Source of the DNA: DATEEG01 sp035525055
GTDB lineage: Bacteria > Actinomycetota > Acidimicrobiia > Spongiisociales > ZC4RG35
Direction: 5' to 3'
Assembly: GCA_035525055.1 (NCBI GenBank)
Contig: DATLEZ010000162.1
Coordinates: 1-58,666 of the forward strand
Length of the DNA: 58,666 bases
Shown here: positions 8,376 to 16,288 of the stretch, piece by piece
How positions within the stretch are numbered: position 1 is the first letter of the stretch
Layout: every line of letters begins with the position of its first letter
Program-made: the position numbers and the translations under genes
The notes under the pieces: model-generated
Told to the model about the DNA's origin: nothing
Seen by the model: the letters and a program-made list of their open reading frames with translations, nothing else
The model's database searches: none

Positions 8376-9082
8376 ATGTCCTACCCACCTTCCCGATACC
8401 GGGCCGACTCGGGCATGATCAATGCGACCTTGCGGGGGACCGCTCAGTGGCCTGAACTGGTTTATCCGTCGGGCGGGCAGGTGCACTATCTGGCGACGGC
8501 TGCGTCGACCGGAGGTGAGTTCGGTCTCTATAGGTGGGAGATGGCAGCAGCCCCCAGCGGTCGGGATCCTCACTTTCACCGGACGATCTCAGAGTCGATC
8601 TACATCCTCACCGGCGCAGTTCGCCTCTTCGACGGGAGGCATTGGTTGGAGGGCAGCCCGGGAGACTTTCTATTCGTACCCGAGGGGGTATCCATGCTTT
8701 CCGCAATGAGTCCGGCGAGCCCGCATCGATGTTGATCCTGTTCGCACCAGGGGCACCGCGGGAGGAGTACTTCGAGACTCTCGCCCGAGTCGCCGAGGGC
8801 CTCGTGCTCAACGACGAGGAGAAGACCGAATTCTTCCTCCGCCACGACACACCTACTGGACCTGATGCTGCCGAGCTATCCGACCAGTCTTCCCACCGCC
8901 GATCGCACGAGCCTCGCAAGGGACTGTGTTTCCTTCGACTGGTCTGCCGCCTTGTTCGAATGAAGAAAAGGCAAAGTCCGGCCTCTCCACGCCTAGGAAC
9001 GGACACAGCCTCTCCCAGGGGTCACGCTGAGCCAGATCCATCACCAGGAGGTCGTCGGATCGGCCCCCGAAATGGGCGATGA
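8376..9082 (+). pseudogene. Cupin domain gene broken by a 1-nt deletion in a G-run
   Basis: Frame 1 (8376-8735) encodes the first cupin half: FGLYRWEMAAAPSGRDPHFHRTISES, then RLFDGRHWLEGSPGDFLFVPEG. The expected continuation, GIHAFRNESGEPASMLILFAPG, is in the next frame. One G missing from the GGGGG run at 8684-8688 joins the two. The continued frame reads to 9082, but family-like sequence ends near 8850, and the rest overlaps the opposite-strand sulfotransferase-like gene. It may be a real pseudogene or a homopolymer sequencing error. Confidence 0.7.
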
Positions 9083-9473
9083 CGTCGCGGTGTGGTTCTC
9101 GTACCGCTCTATGTCGACCTTCATTCCCCTCTGGACATCCCTTGCCATAGATCCAGGTCCTCATCGGAGTTTCCCGGGTTCCGAAGTGATGAACCTGGCT
9201 TCTGATCCAGAGGTCCGTTGGTCGCACGGTGAGAGTGAACTCGCTCCCCGGATACCTCCCGTCAAGACCCTTGCACAGCACCGGCCACGGATTGTCCTTG
9301 AAGGCGTCGAACCGGCCGACGAGGTTGTCGGCCATTGCCAACACACTCTTGGCGATCCGTGGGTCCTTCACGCCGTTGGGACCGGTGACGGAGTAACCGA
9401 GCAACCTCAATGCCTCGCCAATGCTCGTGGTTCCCGTCTTGTGGAAACCGATACAGAAGATCTTCCGGGGCAC
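8853..9473 (-). CDS. Sulfotransferase-family P-loop protein
   Basis: About 206 residues from a GTG with AAGGAG upstream. The 5'-phosphosulfate-binding loop is clear at the N-terminus (KIFCIGFHKTGTTSIGEALRLLGY), and DDLLVMDLAQRDPWERLCPFLGV is the usual later block. Between them, residues EGRHRAVREPH do not fit the family. Frame +1 there reads VDIERYENH, the expected motif, so two compensating indels lie near 9090-9120. The protein would transfer a sulfuryl group from PAPS if active. The frame-slipped patch removes a conserved Tyr/Glu/His segment, so activity is doubtful. Confidence 0.7.
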   Translation of the reverse strand: MPRKIFCIGFHKTGTTSIGEALRLLGYSVTGPNGVKDPRIAKSVLAMADNLVGRFDAFKDNPWPVLCKGLDGRYPGSEFTLTVRPTDLWIRSQVHHFGTRETPMRTWIYGKGCPEGNEGRHRAVREPHRDVIAHFGGRSDDLLVMDLAQRDPWERLCPFLGVERPDFAFSSFEQGGRPVEGNTVPCEARAIGGGKTGRIARQHQVQ

Positions 9474-9606
9474 GGTCTCTCCTTCTTGGTGAGGTGTTGG
9501 AACATACGAGACCCCGGTAACAATTGAGTACCGAACGCGTATCCATCCAGACAACACTTCGTGACTGTTAATAGCCGGGCCGCAACCATTGGCGCATGAC
9601 GCAGCT

Positions 9607-9978
9607 CTAAAGGTCCTCCGCGCTGAGGATGTCATTGGCCAGGAACTTCGGGACGACCATCCGCCACGCATCGATCACAATTTCTCGCATCTCGGTGACG
9701 TCGATGGAGGCGAGGCGGGCGACCACCCAGTTGTAACGCATGTCCGATTGCTTCGGCAACAGGAACTTGTCCGGTTCCGCGGCGACCAGGGCATCGCGTT
9801 CCTCCTTGGGGAAGGCGAAGCCCATCAACGTTTCATCGCGGGAGAAGGCCAGGTAGACGATCCGCCCCACCCGGAACTTCACCCGGTCGCGGACCAGAGC
9901 CTCGTAGGAACGAGGAAGATTCGAGGCCAGCTTCCGCACTTCATCGATGGAGACAGCCCCATCCCCGTTTTCGCGCAT
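9607..9978 (-). CDS. MmcQ/YjbR-type protein
   Basis: About 123 residues. VRDRVKFRVGRIVYLAFSRDETLMGFAFPKEERDALVAAEPDKFLLPKQSDMRYNWVVARL and EMREIVIDAWRMVVPKFLA match the MmcQ/YjbR (CyaY-like fold) family. It is described as a putative DNA-binding fold, but its function is unproven. A TTG lies directly before the chosen ATG. It is divergent from xylA across a 150-bp region containing a palindrome and a -10 element. Confidence 0.8.
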   Translation of the reverse strand: MRENGDGAVSIDEVRKLASNLPRSYEALVRDRVKFRVGRIVYLAFSRDETLMGFAFPKEERDALVAAEPDKFLLPKQSDMRYNWVVARLASIDVTEMREIVIDAWRMVVPKFLANDILSAEDL

Positions 9979-10036
9979 CAACCGCAGCCTATGGGCCGCG
10001 GTTGATTCGGGAAAACCCGTTCGAGAGAGGTGACGG

Positions 10037-10078
10037 AACTGCCTGGGCGGGCCCGTTCGGGCGGGCAGTTTCTATAGT
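10037..10078 (+). promoter_or_regulatory. Palindrome and -10 element upstream of xylA
   Basis: AACTGCC (10037-10043) and GGCAGTT (10064-10070) flank an inner CCCG-TT-CGGG hairpin. TATAGT (10073-10078) follows and is a good -10 candidate about 50 nt before the xylA GTG. A hairpin or operator abutting the -10 would suit repression by the ROK regulator encoded at 17758, but this palindrome does not match those near the regulator gene, so the link is unproven. Confidence 0.5.
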
Positions 10079-10128
10079 GCGCAGTCGACAACAAAACCGA
10101 CCGTCCGGCGCGGTCAACTGGAGGGACA

Positions 10129-11466
10129 GTGTCAGCTGAGTTCTTTGCGGATGTGAAGGATCGGATCGGGTTCGGAGGCCTGGATTCCGTGGACGACCTG
10201 TCCTTCAAGGTCTACGACCCGAATCGGTTGGTGTTGGGCACGAGCATGGCGGACCATCTCCGCATCGCCGTTTGCTATTGGCATTCCTTCAATTGGCCCG
10301 GCAGCGATGTGTTCGGGGCCGGCACCTTCGATCGGCCCTGGCTGCACGCGACCAGTGATCCCATGGCCGCTGCTCATCAGAAGATGGACGCTGCCTTCGA
10401 GTTTTTCACGAAGCTCGGGGTGCCGTTCTTTTGCTTCCATGACGTTGACATAGCCCCGGAGGGCGCCACCTTCGCCGAGTCGGCCAGGAATCTCGAAGTG
10501 ATGGTGGACTACGCCGAGAAGAAGATGGCCGAGACCGGCGTCAAGCTCTTATGGGGAACGGCCAACCTCTTCTCCCACCCCCGATACGCGGCCGGCGCCT
10601 CGACCAACCCCGACCCGGCCGTGTTTGCCTACGGGGCGGCGCAGGTGAAGCACGCCCTCGAGGCGACCCACCGCCTGGGGGGCGCCAACTACGTGCTCTG
10701 GGGTGGCCGGGAGGGGTACGAGACACTGCTCAACACCGACCTCAAGCGCGAGGGAGATCAACTGGCGTCGTTCCTCACGATGGTCGCCGAGCACAAGCAC
10801 AAGATCGGATTCACAGGGACACTGCTTATCGAGCCCAAGCCAGCCGAGCCGACCAAGCACCAGTACGACTACGACTGCCAGTCGGTCCACGGCTTCCTCG
10901 AGCGATACGAACTGGTCGACGAGTACCGGGTCAACATCGAAGGCAACCATGCAACCCTGGCCGGGCACAGCTTCCACCACGAGGTGGCCTACTCCGTTGC
11001 CCATGGCATTTTCGGTTCGATCGATGCCAATCGCGGGGACTATCAGAACGGCTGGGACACCGACCAGTTCCCGAACTCGGTGGATGAGCTCTCATTGGTC
11101 TTGTACGAGATCCTCCAGGCGGGCGGGTTCACGACCGGCGGCTTCAACTTCGACACCAAGCTCCGGCGCCAGTCGATGGATCGCACCGACCTCTTCCACG
11201 GTCACATCGGTGGCATCGACGCGCTGGCCCGGTCATTGCTGGTGGCGGCGGCACTGGTCGAGAACGAAACGCTGTCCAAACCGAGGGCGCAACGGTACGC
11301 GGGGTGGTCGGCCGATCTGGGAACGAGGATCAAGTCGGGCGCCGAGAGCCTCGAGAGCCTCGAGGCACAGGTCATTTCGGGAGAGTTGAATCCCACACCG
11401 GTGTCCGGCCGCCAGGAACTGCTCGAAGAACGCGTCAACCGGGTCATCTGGACCTCCGGGACCTAA
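10129..11466 (+). CDS. xylA: Xylose isomerase
   Basis: 445 residues, the length of group II xylose isomerases. Key stretches are FFCFHDVDIAPEG (catalytic His and Asp), YVLWGGREGYETLLNTD, LLIEPKPAEPTKHQYDYD (metal-binding Glu/His region) and NIEGNHATLAGHSFHHEV. It interconverts D-xylose and D-xylulose with two divalent metal ions in the cytoplasm. The start is a GTG with GGAGGG at 10120-10125. It heads a plus-strand operon with a mutarotase-like gene and xylB, facing its own ABC transporter genes. Confidence 0.97.
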   Translation: MSAEFFADVKDRIGFGGLDSVDDLSFKVYDPNRLVLGTSMADHLRIAVCYWHSFNWPGSDVFGAGTFDRPWLHATSDPMAAAHQKMDAAFEFFTKLGVPFFCFHDVDIAPEGATFAESARNLEVMVDYAEKKMAETGVKLLWGTANLFSHPRYAAGASTNPDPAVFAYGAAQVKHALEATHRLGGANYVLWGGREGYETLLNTDLKREGDQLASFLTMVAEHKHKIGFTGTLLIEPKPAEPTKHQYDYDCQSVHGFLERYELVDEYRVNIEGNHATLAGHSFHHEVAYSVAHGIFGSIDANRGDYQNGWDTDQFPNSVDELSLVLYEILQAGGFTTGGFNFDTKLRRQSMDRTDLFHGHIGGIDALARSLLVAAALVENETLSKPRAQRYAGWSADLGTRIKSGAESLESLEAQVISGELNPTPVSGRQELLEERVNRVIWTSGT

Positions 11467-11470
11467 CCCG

Positions 11471-12355
11471 GTGCGTGACGTTGCAGCGCCACGTCCCGAT
11501 CCGGACTCCAGGCCCATCAATCTCCAGATCGGCCCATACTCAGTCGCGGCAGCCACGACCTTCGGTCCCCGCCTGGTAAGCCTTCGCTACCGCAAGGGAT
11601 CCGAGTTATTCGCGCAACTCCCCGACGATGTCGTGATCATTCATCCGGACTCCGGGACCTACCGATTCCGCGGGGGTCACCGTCTCTGGGCGGCGCCCGA
11701 GGTTCCTGCCATCACGTATGCCTCAGACGACCATCCCTGTGTCGTGACTACCGAAACCGACGGCCTGGCCATCACGGCGCCAGTCGACCCCGCCGGACTT
11801 ATCAAGCGGGTGGCCGTCAGCCTTGAGGGCGAGAGGCTTGTCGTAGATCATCACCTGACGAATGCTGGACTCCGGCCGTTAACCGTTGCCCTGTGGGGAA
11901 TCACCCAGTTTCGCCTCGGTGGAATGGCCCTGATTCCGATTGGCACGGGCGTCGTTCACGATCCATTCCAGGCCGACAGCAGCCTGGTGATTTGGCCGTA
12001 CACCGATCTGACAGACCAGCGTCTCTCCTGGCGGCAGCAGGCGGCAATCGTCGAGGGCACACCCGGGCCGGCGTTCAAGGTCGGCTCGGGCCCCGACCCC
12101 GGGCGCATCGGTTATCTGATCGACGGCCACCTGTTCATCAAAGAGGTTTTGCCCGCCGGAATGGGTGACTACGTCGACCGCGGAGCAGTCGCCCAGATGT
12201 ATGTCGAGGACTCATTCTGCGAACTGGAGAGTGTCGGACCCGTTGCTCCCCTAGATCCGGGATCGTCGGTCTCGCATCGGGAAGTCTGGGAGGTCACCGA
12301 GTGCGGCGATCTGGCGACCGCCTACGACCGCGTGGTCAAACGGGCCGGCGCGTGA
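11471..12355 (+). CDS. Mutarotase-like protein in the xylose operon
   Basis: A 294-residue beta-rich protein starting at a GTG four bases after the xylA stop and overlapping the xylB start (GTGA). The pattern of strands (PYSVAAATTFGPRLVSLRYRKGSELFAQLPDD, GGHRLWAAPEVP, VSLEGERLVVDHHLTNAG, PLTVALWGITQFRLGG) resembles aldose-1-epimerase/galactose-mutarotase-like folds, such as DUF4380-type proteins. From its context it may convert xylose anomers. Classical mutarotase catalytic His/Glu residues could not be placed with certainty, so the specific activity is an inference. Confidence 0.7.
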   Translation: MRDVAAPRPDPDSRPINLQIGPYSVAAATTFGPRLVSLRYRKGSELFAQLPDDVVIIHPDSGTYRFRGGHRLWAAPEVPAITYASDDHPCVVTTETDGLAITAPVDPAGLIKRVAVSLEGERLVVDHHLTNAGLRPLTVALWGITQFRLGGMALIPIGTGVVHDPFQADSSLVIWPYTDLTDQRLSWRQQAAIVEGTPGPAFKVGSGPDPGRIGYLIDGHLFIKEVLPAGMGDYVDRGAVAQMYVEDSFCELESVGPVAPLDPGSSVSHREVWEVTECGDLATAYDRVVKRAGA

Positions 12356-13839
12356 CTTACGTCATCGGGATCGACACGTCCACGACGGCCACCAAGGCCG
12401 TACTGGTCGATAGCGGCGGCGGCGTGGCCGGAATCGCTTCGTCAACGTACGGCTACGAGACGCCCCGCCCCCTCTGGACCGAGCAGGACCCCGGGCTTTG
12501 GTGGGAGGCCACTATCGCCGCGGTGCGACAGGTCATGGCCGAGTGCGGAATCTCCGGATCCGAGGTCGAGGCGGTCGGATTGACCGGCCAGATGCACGGT
12601 TCGGTTCTGCTCGATCATCAAGGGGAGGTGGTCCGGCCCGCGATCCTTTGGAACGATCAACGCACCGAGGCGGAATGCATCGAGATCCGCAAGCGGGTGG
12701 GGGCGGAGCGCTTGATCGAGGTGACCGGCAACGATGCCCTCACTGGGTTCACGGCGCCGAAGTTGTTGTGGGTGCAGCGACACGAACCCGACAATTGGGC
12801 CCGGGTCAGCCACGTCCTCCTTCCGAAGGACTACGTTCGCTATCGGCTTACCAACGGTTTTGCGGTCGATGTGGCCGACGGTTCCGGGACGATTCTCTTC
12901 GACCTCGCGGCCAGAACCTGGTCGCCAGAAGTTCTCGGTGCCCTCGACATTTCCCCGTCCCTGATGCCATCGACGTTCGAAGGCCCAATGGTCACCGGTT
13001 CGGTCAGTGCGGACGCCGCCGCGGCGACGGGTCTTCGAAGCGGCACGCCCATTGTCGCCGGGGGTGGCGACCAATCCGCCAACGCAGTGGGAGTGGGGGC
13101 GGTCGCTCCGGGTATCGCCGCGCTCTCACTCGGCACCTCCGGGGTGGTTTTTGCCACCACCGCCGGGCCAGCGATCGAGCCGCGAGGCCGGGTCCACTCG
13201 TTCTGTCACGCCGTTCCCGGGCGATGGCACATGATGGGTGTGATGCTCTCTGCGGCGGGAAGCCTGCGCTGGCTGCGAGATGCTCTCGCCCCCAGCGCCG
13301 GCTTCGAAGATCTGGTGGCAGGCGCTGGCGAGGTGGCGGCAGGCAGCGATGGGCTTCTGTTTCTCCCCTACCTGACCGGTGAGAGGACTCCGCACCCCGA
13401 CCCGCTGGCGCGAGGTGCCTTTGTGGGACTCACGGTCCGCCACGATCTCCGTCATCTGACCCGGGCAGTTCTAGAGGGTGTTGCATTCGGGCTGCGTGAT
13501 GGCCTCGATCTGATGGTCGGGGCGGGTCTCCCGGCTCCCACTTCGATCCGGGCTTCGGGCGGCGGGGTCCGCAGTCCGCTCTGGCGCCAGATCCTGTCTG
13601 ACGTCCTGGAAGCAGAAATCGAGACGGTCCAAACCGAAGAAGGCGCCGCCTATGGAGCTGCGCTGCTGGCGGCCGTCGGGGCGGAGTGGTTCGGTTCCGT
13701 CGAGAGAGCTTGCGCAACAGCCGTGACTTTGACGCCCGCTGCCACGCCTTCTGATCTCGTCACTTTCTACCGCAAAGCGCACGACCGCTATCGCAACCTT
13801 TACCCCGCGCTGGCCCCCACGTTCCACGCCACCCCCTGA
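12352..13839 (+). CDS. xylB: Xylulokinase
   Basis: 495 residues from a GTG overlapping the upstream stop. FGGY-kinase features: N-terminal phosphate-1 loop YVIGIDTSTTATKAVLVD, the GLTGQMHGSVLLD substrate motif with PAILWNDQRTEAE, and later AGGGDQSANAVGVG, GTSGVVFATT and ASGGGVRSPLWRQILSDVL. It phosphorylates D-xylulose to xylulose 5-phosphate for the pentose phosphate pathway. It is the last gene of the xylA operon, with a hairpin 17 nt after the stop. Confidence 0.95.
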   Translation: MTYVIGIDTSTTATKAVLVDSGGGVAGIASSTYGYETPRPLWTEQDPGLWWEATIAAVRQVMAECGISGSEVEAVGLTGQMHGSVLLDHQGEVVRPAILWNDQRTEAECIEIRKRVGAERLIEVTGNDALTGFTAPKLLWVQRHEPDNWARVSHVLLPKDYVRYRLTNGFAVDVADGSGTILFDLAARTWSPEVLGALDISPSLMPSTFEGPMVTGSVSADAAAATGLRSGTPIVAGGGDQSANAVGVGAVAPGIAALSLGTSGVVFATTAGPAIEPRGRVHSFCHAVPGRWHMMGVMLSAAGSLRWLRDALAPSAGFEDLVAGAGEVAAGSDGLLFLPYLTGERTPHPDPLARGAFVGLTVRHDLRHLTRAVLEGVAFGLRDGLDLMVGAGLPAPTSIRASGGGVRSPLWRQILSDVLEAEIETVQTEEGAAYGAALLAAVGAEWFGSVERACATAVTLTPAATPSDLVTFYRKAHDRYRNLYPALAPTFHATP

Positions 13840-13844
13840 GACTC

Positions 13845-14066
13845 TGTGAAGGTTGGTGCACCATCTTGGTAGGTAATGGTGCACAGACGCACCTCGATGG
13901 AGGTCGTGTGACGGTTTTCTGACCTCGCATATGTCCGCCTCAAGGTTTTGGCGTTCGCTGCGACGCCTAAGGTCCGGCGTGAGCGAAGGCAGTAAACCTT
14001 CACACGTGGGCCCGGACAGACGAACCGTGAACGTAAACGCACCAGCACAATGCGAAAACCTTCACA
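13845..14066. repeat. 222-bp nested inverted-repeat structure
   Basis: Four copies of TGTGAMGGTT lie at 13845 and 13907 (plus) and at 13995 and 14057 (minus). Copies 1-2 and 3-4 are both exactly 62 nt apart, making the whole element symmetrical about 13955/13956. The second and third copies share a longer match (CGTGTGAMGGTTTWCTG then TCGC). The centre itself folds (GGCGT-N8-ACGCC, 13950-13967). It fills the gap between convergent xylB and the ABC ATPase gene, and could be a MITE-like relic or a complex bidirectional terminator. Confidence 0.6.
13856..13884. terminator. Hairpin after xylB
   Basis: GTGCACCAT (13856-13864) pairs perfectly with ATGGTGCAC (13876-13884) across an 11-nt loop, 17 nt after the xylB stop. 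No clear T-run follows. It lies inside the left arm of the larger nested repeat 13845-14066. Confidence 0.5.
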
Positions 14067-14082
14067 GCTGCTTGAGCGAGCC

Positions 14083-14877
14083 TCAGCCGTGGAGTTCTGC
14101 GAGCTCCGACCTGGTGACGTCTCCGGGGAGCTTCCCGATGATGATCATCGCCAGGACCTCATCCATGGTCACGTCGGTCTTGTTGACAGTCCCTACCACT
14201 TTGCCCATGAGCATGACGGTGATTCGATCGGCAAGATCGAAGACGTCGTGGATGTCGTGGCTGATCAGGATGATCCCGAGACCGTCCGCCTTGAGTTGAC
14301 GGATCAGACTCCTCACTTGATCGGTCTCGGCAGGCCCGAGAGCCGCGGTCGGCTCGTCCATGATCAGAATCCGAGCGTTGAAATGCACGGCCCGGGCGAT
14401 TGCCACTGATTGCCGCTGGCCTCCTGACAGCGAGGCAACTGGAGATTTGAAGTTGCGGAATTTCGGGTTGAGACGCCCCATCAGCTTGCGGCAGGCGTCC
14501 TCCATCCCAGAGTCGTTGAGTGTTCCCCAACGGGTGATCAACTCCCGCCCGAGAAACACGTTGGACGGGGCATCGATGTTGTCGGCCAATGCCAACGTCT
14601 GATAGATGGTCTCGATTCCAAGCCCTTTGGCATCGCGCGGGCTTGTAATACTCACCGGCTGTCCATCGATGAGAACCTGACCGAAATCGGGTCGTTGCGC
14701 TCCCGAAAGGGTCTTGATCAAGGTGGATTTGCCTGCTCCGTTCCCACCGACAAGGGCGTGGATTTCCCCTTGGCGGAGGTCGAAGCTGACGTTGTCGACT
14801 GCGTGGACCCCGCCGAAGCTCACATTCATGTTCCTCATCTCAACCAAAGGAGGAACCCTGTCTGCCTGATCGGTCAC
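14083..14877 (-). CDS. Sugar ABC transporter ATP-binding protein (xylose locus)
   Basis: 264 residues with one nucleotide-binding domain: Walker A GGNGAGKST, signature LSGGQRQSVAIARA, Walker B ILIMDEPTAALG and the switch His in LISHDIHD. Classical XylG and RbsA are fused double ATPases of about 500 residues; this is the single-domain (FrcA-like) form that works as a homodimer. The GTG start overlaps the permease stop (GTGA). It powers uptake by the permease at 14874 with the binding protein at 16289. Confidence 0.92.
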   Translation of the reverse strand: MTDQADRVPPLVEMRNMNVSFGGVHAVDNVSFDLRQGEIHALVGGNGAGKSTLIKTLSGAQRPDFGQVLIDGQPVSITSPRDAKGLGIETIYQTLALADNIDAPSNVFLGRELITRWGTLNDSGMEDACRKLMGRLNPKFRNFKSPVASLSGGQRQSVAIARAVHFNARILIMDEPTAALGPAETDQVRSLIRQLKADGLGIILISHDIHDVFDLADRITVMLMGKVVGTVNKTDVTMDEVLAMIIIGKLPGDVTRSELAELHG

Positions 14878-16199
14878 ACCTTCATCCTCGCTCGCCGACG
14901 ATAGACGGTGTCGATGGCCACTGCCATGACGAGGACGATGCCGACGACGATGTCCTGGATCGGAGCGTCGACCCCGGTCAGAACCATTCCCGATTGCAAC
15001 GATTGCATCACCAGTGCCCCGAGTACCGCACCAGAGACGGTGCCGATGCCACCGGCGAGCGAAGTCCCGCCGATCACTGCCGCCGCGATGACGTACAGTT
15101 CCGAAAGCTGCCCAAGTCCACTGACTGCCGCGTTGAGTCGCGCGATCTGTACCGCTGCCGCGATCGCAACGAGGACCCCCATCAACATGAAGGTCTTCAC
15201 GATTGTCCATCGAGTCTTGATGCCGCCGAGTTCGGCCGCCTCGGGGTTCCCACCGATGGCGAAGACGTAGCGCCCATAACTGCGACGGACGGCGACGAAG
15301 GTCATCGCAAGCCCGACGACGATGGCGATCAATACGGGGATGGCAATGCCGAGAGGAATTTGGAGCCCACCCTCGGGCCAGGCGATCCCGTTCGCCTCGG
15401 CGTATTGACGGGCGAGTGCCTCGGGCATGTAGTAGTTGTTGATTACCCAGACCGCACCTAGGACGGCGGCCGAGCCGGCCGTTCCGAGGGCCGCGTCCGC
15501 CCAAACCGGACGAAGGGTGAACCCGAACTTGCGGCGTTGCCGTCGCCCGTTCATGAGCACCGCCAGGATTCCAACACAGGCGACACCGGCCACCACCCAG
15601 CTCGCCGGGCCACCAATCGTTCCCCGCGAGCCTCCGCCGATCAGCTGGAAGGTGGTGTCCATCGGCGCCACAGTTCGGCCACTCGAAAGGGCCCACGCCA
15701 CCCCTCGCCACACCAGCAGGCCCCCCAGAGTGACTATGAAAGAAGGTACGCCGACATAAGCGACGATGAAGCCCTGAAAACCGCCGAGGGCGGCCCCCAG
15801 GACGAGCCCAAAGAGCAGCGTGATGATCCATGTGGCCCCGTGATCGAAGCCAAGGATCTCCGGGAGTACCTCCGCCTGAACAACGGCCATGGCCATTCCG
15901 ATGGCACCCAGCATCGACCCCACCGACAGATCGATATTACGCGAGACGATGACGAGCACCATCCCGGTCGCCATGATGGCGACGGCTGCGGTCTGTACCG
16001 AGAGGTTCCAGAGGTTGCGCGGGGTGAGGAATGTGCCACCCGAGAGGATGTGGAAGCCGATCCAGATGACCGCCAGCGACGCGATCATCCCGAGCATGCG
16101 GGTGTCGATCTCGGTTGTACGCAGGATCGAACCGAGAGAGCGGCGGGGACGCTCCTCCGGCTGCTCCGGAGCTATGGCGGGTTCTTCAGCAACTTGCAT
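14874..16199 (-). CDS. Sugar ABC transporter permease (XylH-like)
   Basis: A 441-residue integral membrane protein of the ribose/xylose permease (BPD_transp_2) family with about ten hydrophobic segments. ILSGGTFLTPRNLWNLSVQTAAVAIMATGMVLVIVSRNIDLSVGSMLGAIG and AAVIGGTSLAGGIGTVSGAVLGALVMQSLQSGMVLTG are the family landmarks. The length is at the upper end, as in XylH. The N-terminus is a charged cytoplasmic extension. Its start lies downstream of a strong hairpin that separates it from the binding-protein gene. Confidence 0.92.
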   Translation of the reverse strand: MQVAEEPAIAPEQPEERPRRSLGSILRTTEIDTRMLGMIASLAVIWIGFHILSGGTFLTPRNLWNLSVQTAAVAIMATGMVLVIVSRNIDLSVGSMLGAIGMAMAVVQAEVLPEILGFDHGATWIITLLFGLVLGAALGGFQGFIVAYVGVPSFIVTLGGLLVWRGVAWALSSGRTVAPMDTTFQLIGGGSRGTIGGPASWVVAGVACVGILAVLMNGRRQRRKFGFTLRPVWADAALGTAGSAAVLGAVWVINNYYMPEALARQYAEANGIAWPEGGLQIPLGIAIPVLIAIVVGLAMTFVAVRRSYGRYVFAIGGNPEAAELGGIKTRWTIVKTFMLMGVLVAIAAAVQIARLNAAVSGLGQLSELYVIAAAVIGGTSLAGGIGTVSGAVLGALVMQSLQSGMVLTGVDAPIQDIVVGIVLVMAVAIDTVYRRRARMKV

Positions 16200-16222
16200 T
16201 CGTCGAACAACAGTCGCGAAAG

Positions 16223-16259
16223 CGCGCTGCGCCCACGGGTCGGCCGTGGGCGCAGCGCG
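16223..16259. terminator. Intercistronic 16-bp perfect hairpin
   Basis: Arms 16223-16238 and 16244-16259 (CGCGCTGCGCCCACGG and its complement) pair perfectly around a 5-nt loop. The hairpin lies between the binding-protein stop and the permease start on minus. There is no T-tract, so it is more likely an RNA 3'-end stabiliser or partial terminator that raises binding-protein mRNA above permease mRNA, as is known for periplasmic-binding-protein operons. Confidence 0.7.
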
Positions 16260-16288
16260 TGATGGTCACGAGGCGATCAAACCATGTT

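Noticed and set aside
15537..16262. 241-codon plus-strand frame opposite the xylose permease
   Set aside because: Low-complexity Arg/His/Asp composition typical of an antisense frame in GC-rich DNA; the permease on minus is unambiguous.
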